Below are positions 6,432 to 6,492 of a stretch of DNA of 6,492 nt, in pieces. The notes beneath the pieces are model-generated. The model was not told the origin of the DNA, ran no database searches, and saw only the letters and a list, made by a program, of their open reading frames with translations. Each line of letters starts with the position of its first letter. Within the stretch, counting starts at the first letter, position 1. Location of the stretch: contig CAVAPB010000034.1 of assembly GCA_963590415.1 (NCBI GenBank), forward strand, positions 1 through 6,492, given 5' to 3'. Made by a program: the position numbers and the translations under genes. The stretch is from Fimenecus sp963590415 (GTDB lineage Bacteria; Bacillota; Clostridia; Oscillospirales; Acutalibacteraceae).

Positions 6432-6474
6432 ACTCTTTTAACCTGCGTTGCCTGAACAGGCGTGGATGGTGATT
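6388..6474 (-). promoter_or_regulatory. large imperfect hairpin in the nusB leader covering the ribosome binding site
   Basis: Three consecutive paired blocks form one long stem: 6466-6474 with 6388-6396 (9 bp), 6458-6461 with 6398-6401 (4 bp) and 6447-6456 with 6402-6411 (10 bp). A 1-nt bulge, a 4x1 internal loop and a 35-nt terminal loop complete it. On the minus strand the 3' arm contains AAAGG, the upstream ATG and GGTGATT, the SD-like sequence 3 nt before the nusB start. The 5' arm includes AATCACC, resembling the anti-SD end of 16S rRNA. In RNA the structure should hinder nusB initiation unless melted. The pairing is seen; regulation is inference. A MITE-like element with inverted ends is an alternative reading. 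Confidence 0.6.
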
Positions 6475-6492
6475 TCTGCCATCTCAAAATTT

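Noticed and set aside
6411..6445. Promoter for nusB in the AT-rich loop of the leader
   Set aside because: TA-rich -10-like strings exist, but no -35-like hexamer sits at proper spacing. AT-rich sequence alone is not enough; the operon promoter may lie outside the window.
6438..6491. Minus-strand frame ending in TAA at 6440-6438 as the C-terminus of a gene upstream of nusB
   Set aside because: Only 17 codons are visible, they match no family I know at this position (for example Asp23-type proteins), and the stretch overlaps one arm of the leader hairpin. It cannot be supported without sequence to the right.
1..6492. CRISPR array, tRNA, rRNA, prophage or toxin-antitoxin system
   Set aside because: I saw no regularly spaced repeats, no tRNA-like cloverleaf region and no mobile or defence gene motifs; nearly all bases are taken up by housekeeping genes.

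Overview
The window holds one compact block of seven bacterial housekeeping genes, all read on the minus strand, so transcription runs from the right end to the left. In transcription order they are nusB, a TsaD/Kae1-like (peptidase M22 fold) gene, xseA, xseB, ispA, dxs and tlyA. The set nusB, xseA, xseB, ispA, dxs, tlyA in this order is typical of Firmicutes. The extra M22-family gene between nusB and xseA, the moderate GC content and the protein sequences point to a clostridial organism, probably in the Ruminococcaceae/Oscillospiraceae range. That placement is inference from gene order and general sequence character.

Layout: 6385-6492 is the nusB leader, with a long inverted repeat. nusB is 5980-6384, the Kae1-like gene 5055-5987, xseA 3842-5050, xseB 3636-3845, ispA 2756-3643, dxs 889-2736 and tlyA 71-886. 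Positions 1-70 carry a perfect short palindrome and probably the beginning of a further gene leaving the window. Several reading frames extend upstream of the likely true start; starts here were chosen from Shine-Dalgarno (SD) spacing, family N-termini and junction geometry. Three of the six junctions overlap (8, 4 and 8 nt) and the other three are separated by 4, 19 and 2 nt, so this is almost certainly one translationally coupled transcript. No internal promoter or terminator is convincing, and no stretch over 300 bases lacks a gene.

Functionally the block mixes transcription antitermination and rRNA synthesis (NusB), DNA repair (the two exonuclease VII subunits), isoprenoid precursor supply (Dxs, first step of the MEP pathway; IspA, farnesyl diphosphate synthesis) and rRNA 2'-O-methylation (TlyA). 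The Kae1-like protein keeps the metal and nucleotide motifs of the TsaD fold but is a shorter, divergent paralog of unknown role.

The coding content is ordinary. The unusual material is at the two edges: a roughly 45-bp direct repeat, with a perfect 20-bp core, lies just before nusB and again just after tlyA. In both copies the repeat places the same SD-like GGTGATT and the same ATG ... (A/G)TG start arrangement, and in both copies GGTGATT, or most of it, is locked in an inverted repeat. This could be a small repeat family acting as a translation-control leader, or the remains of a MITE-like element. I see no new enzyme system or defence system here.
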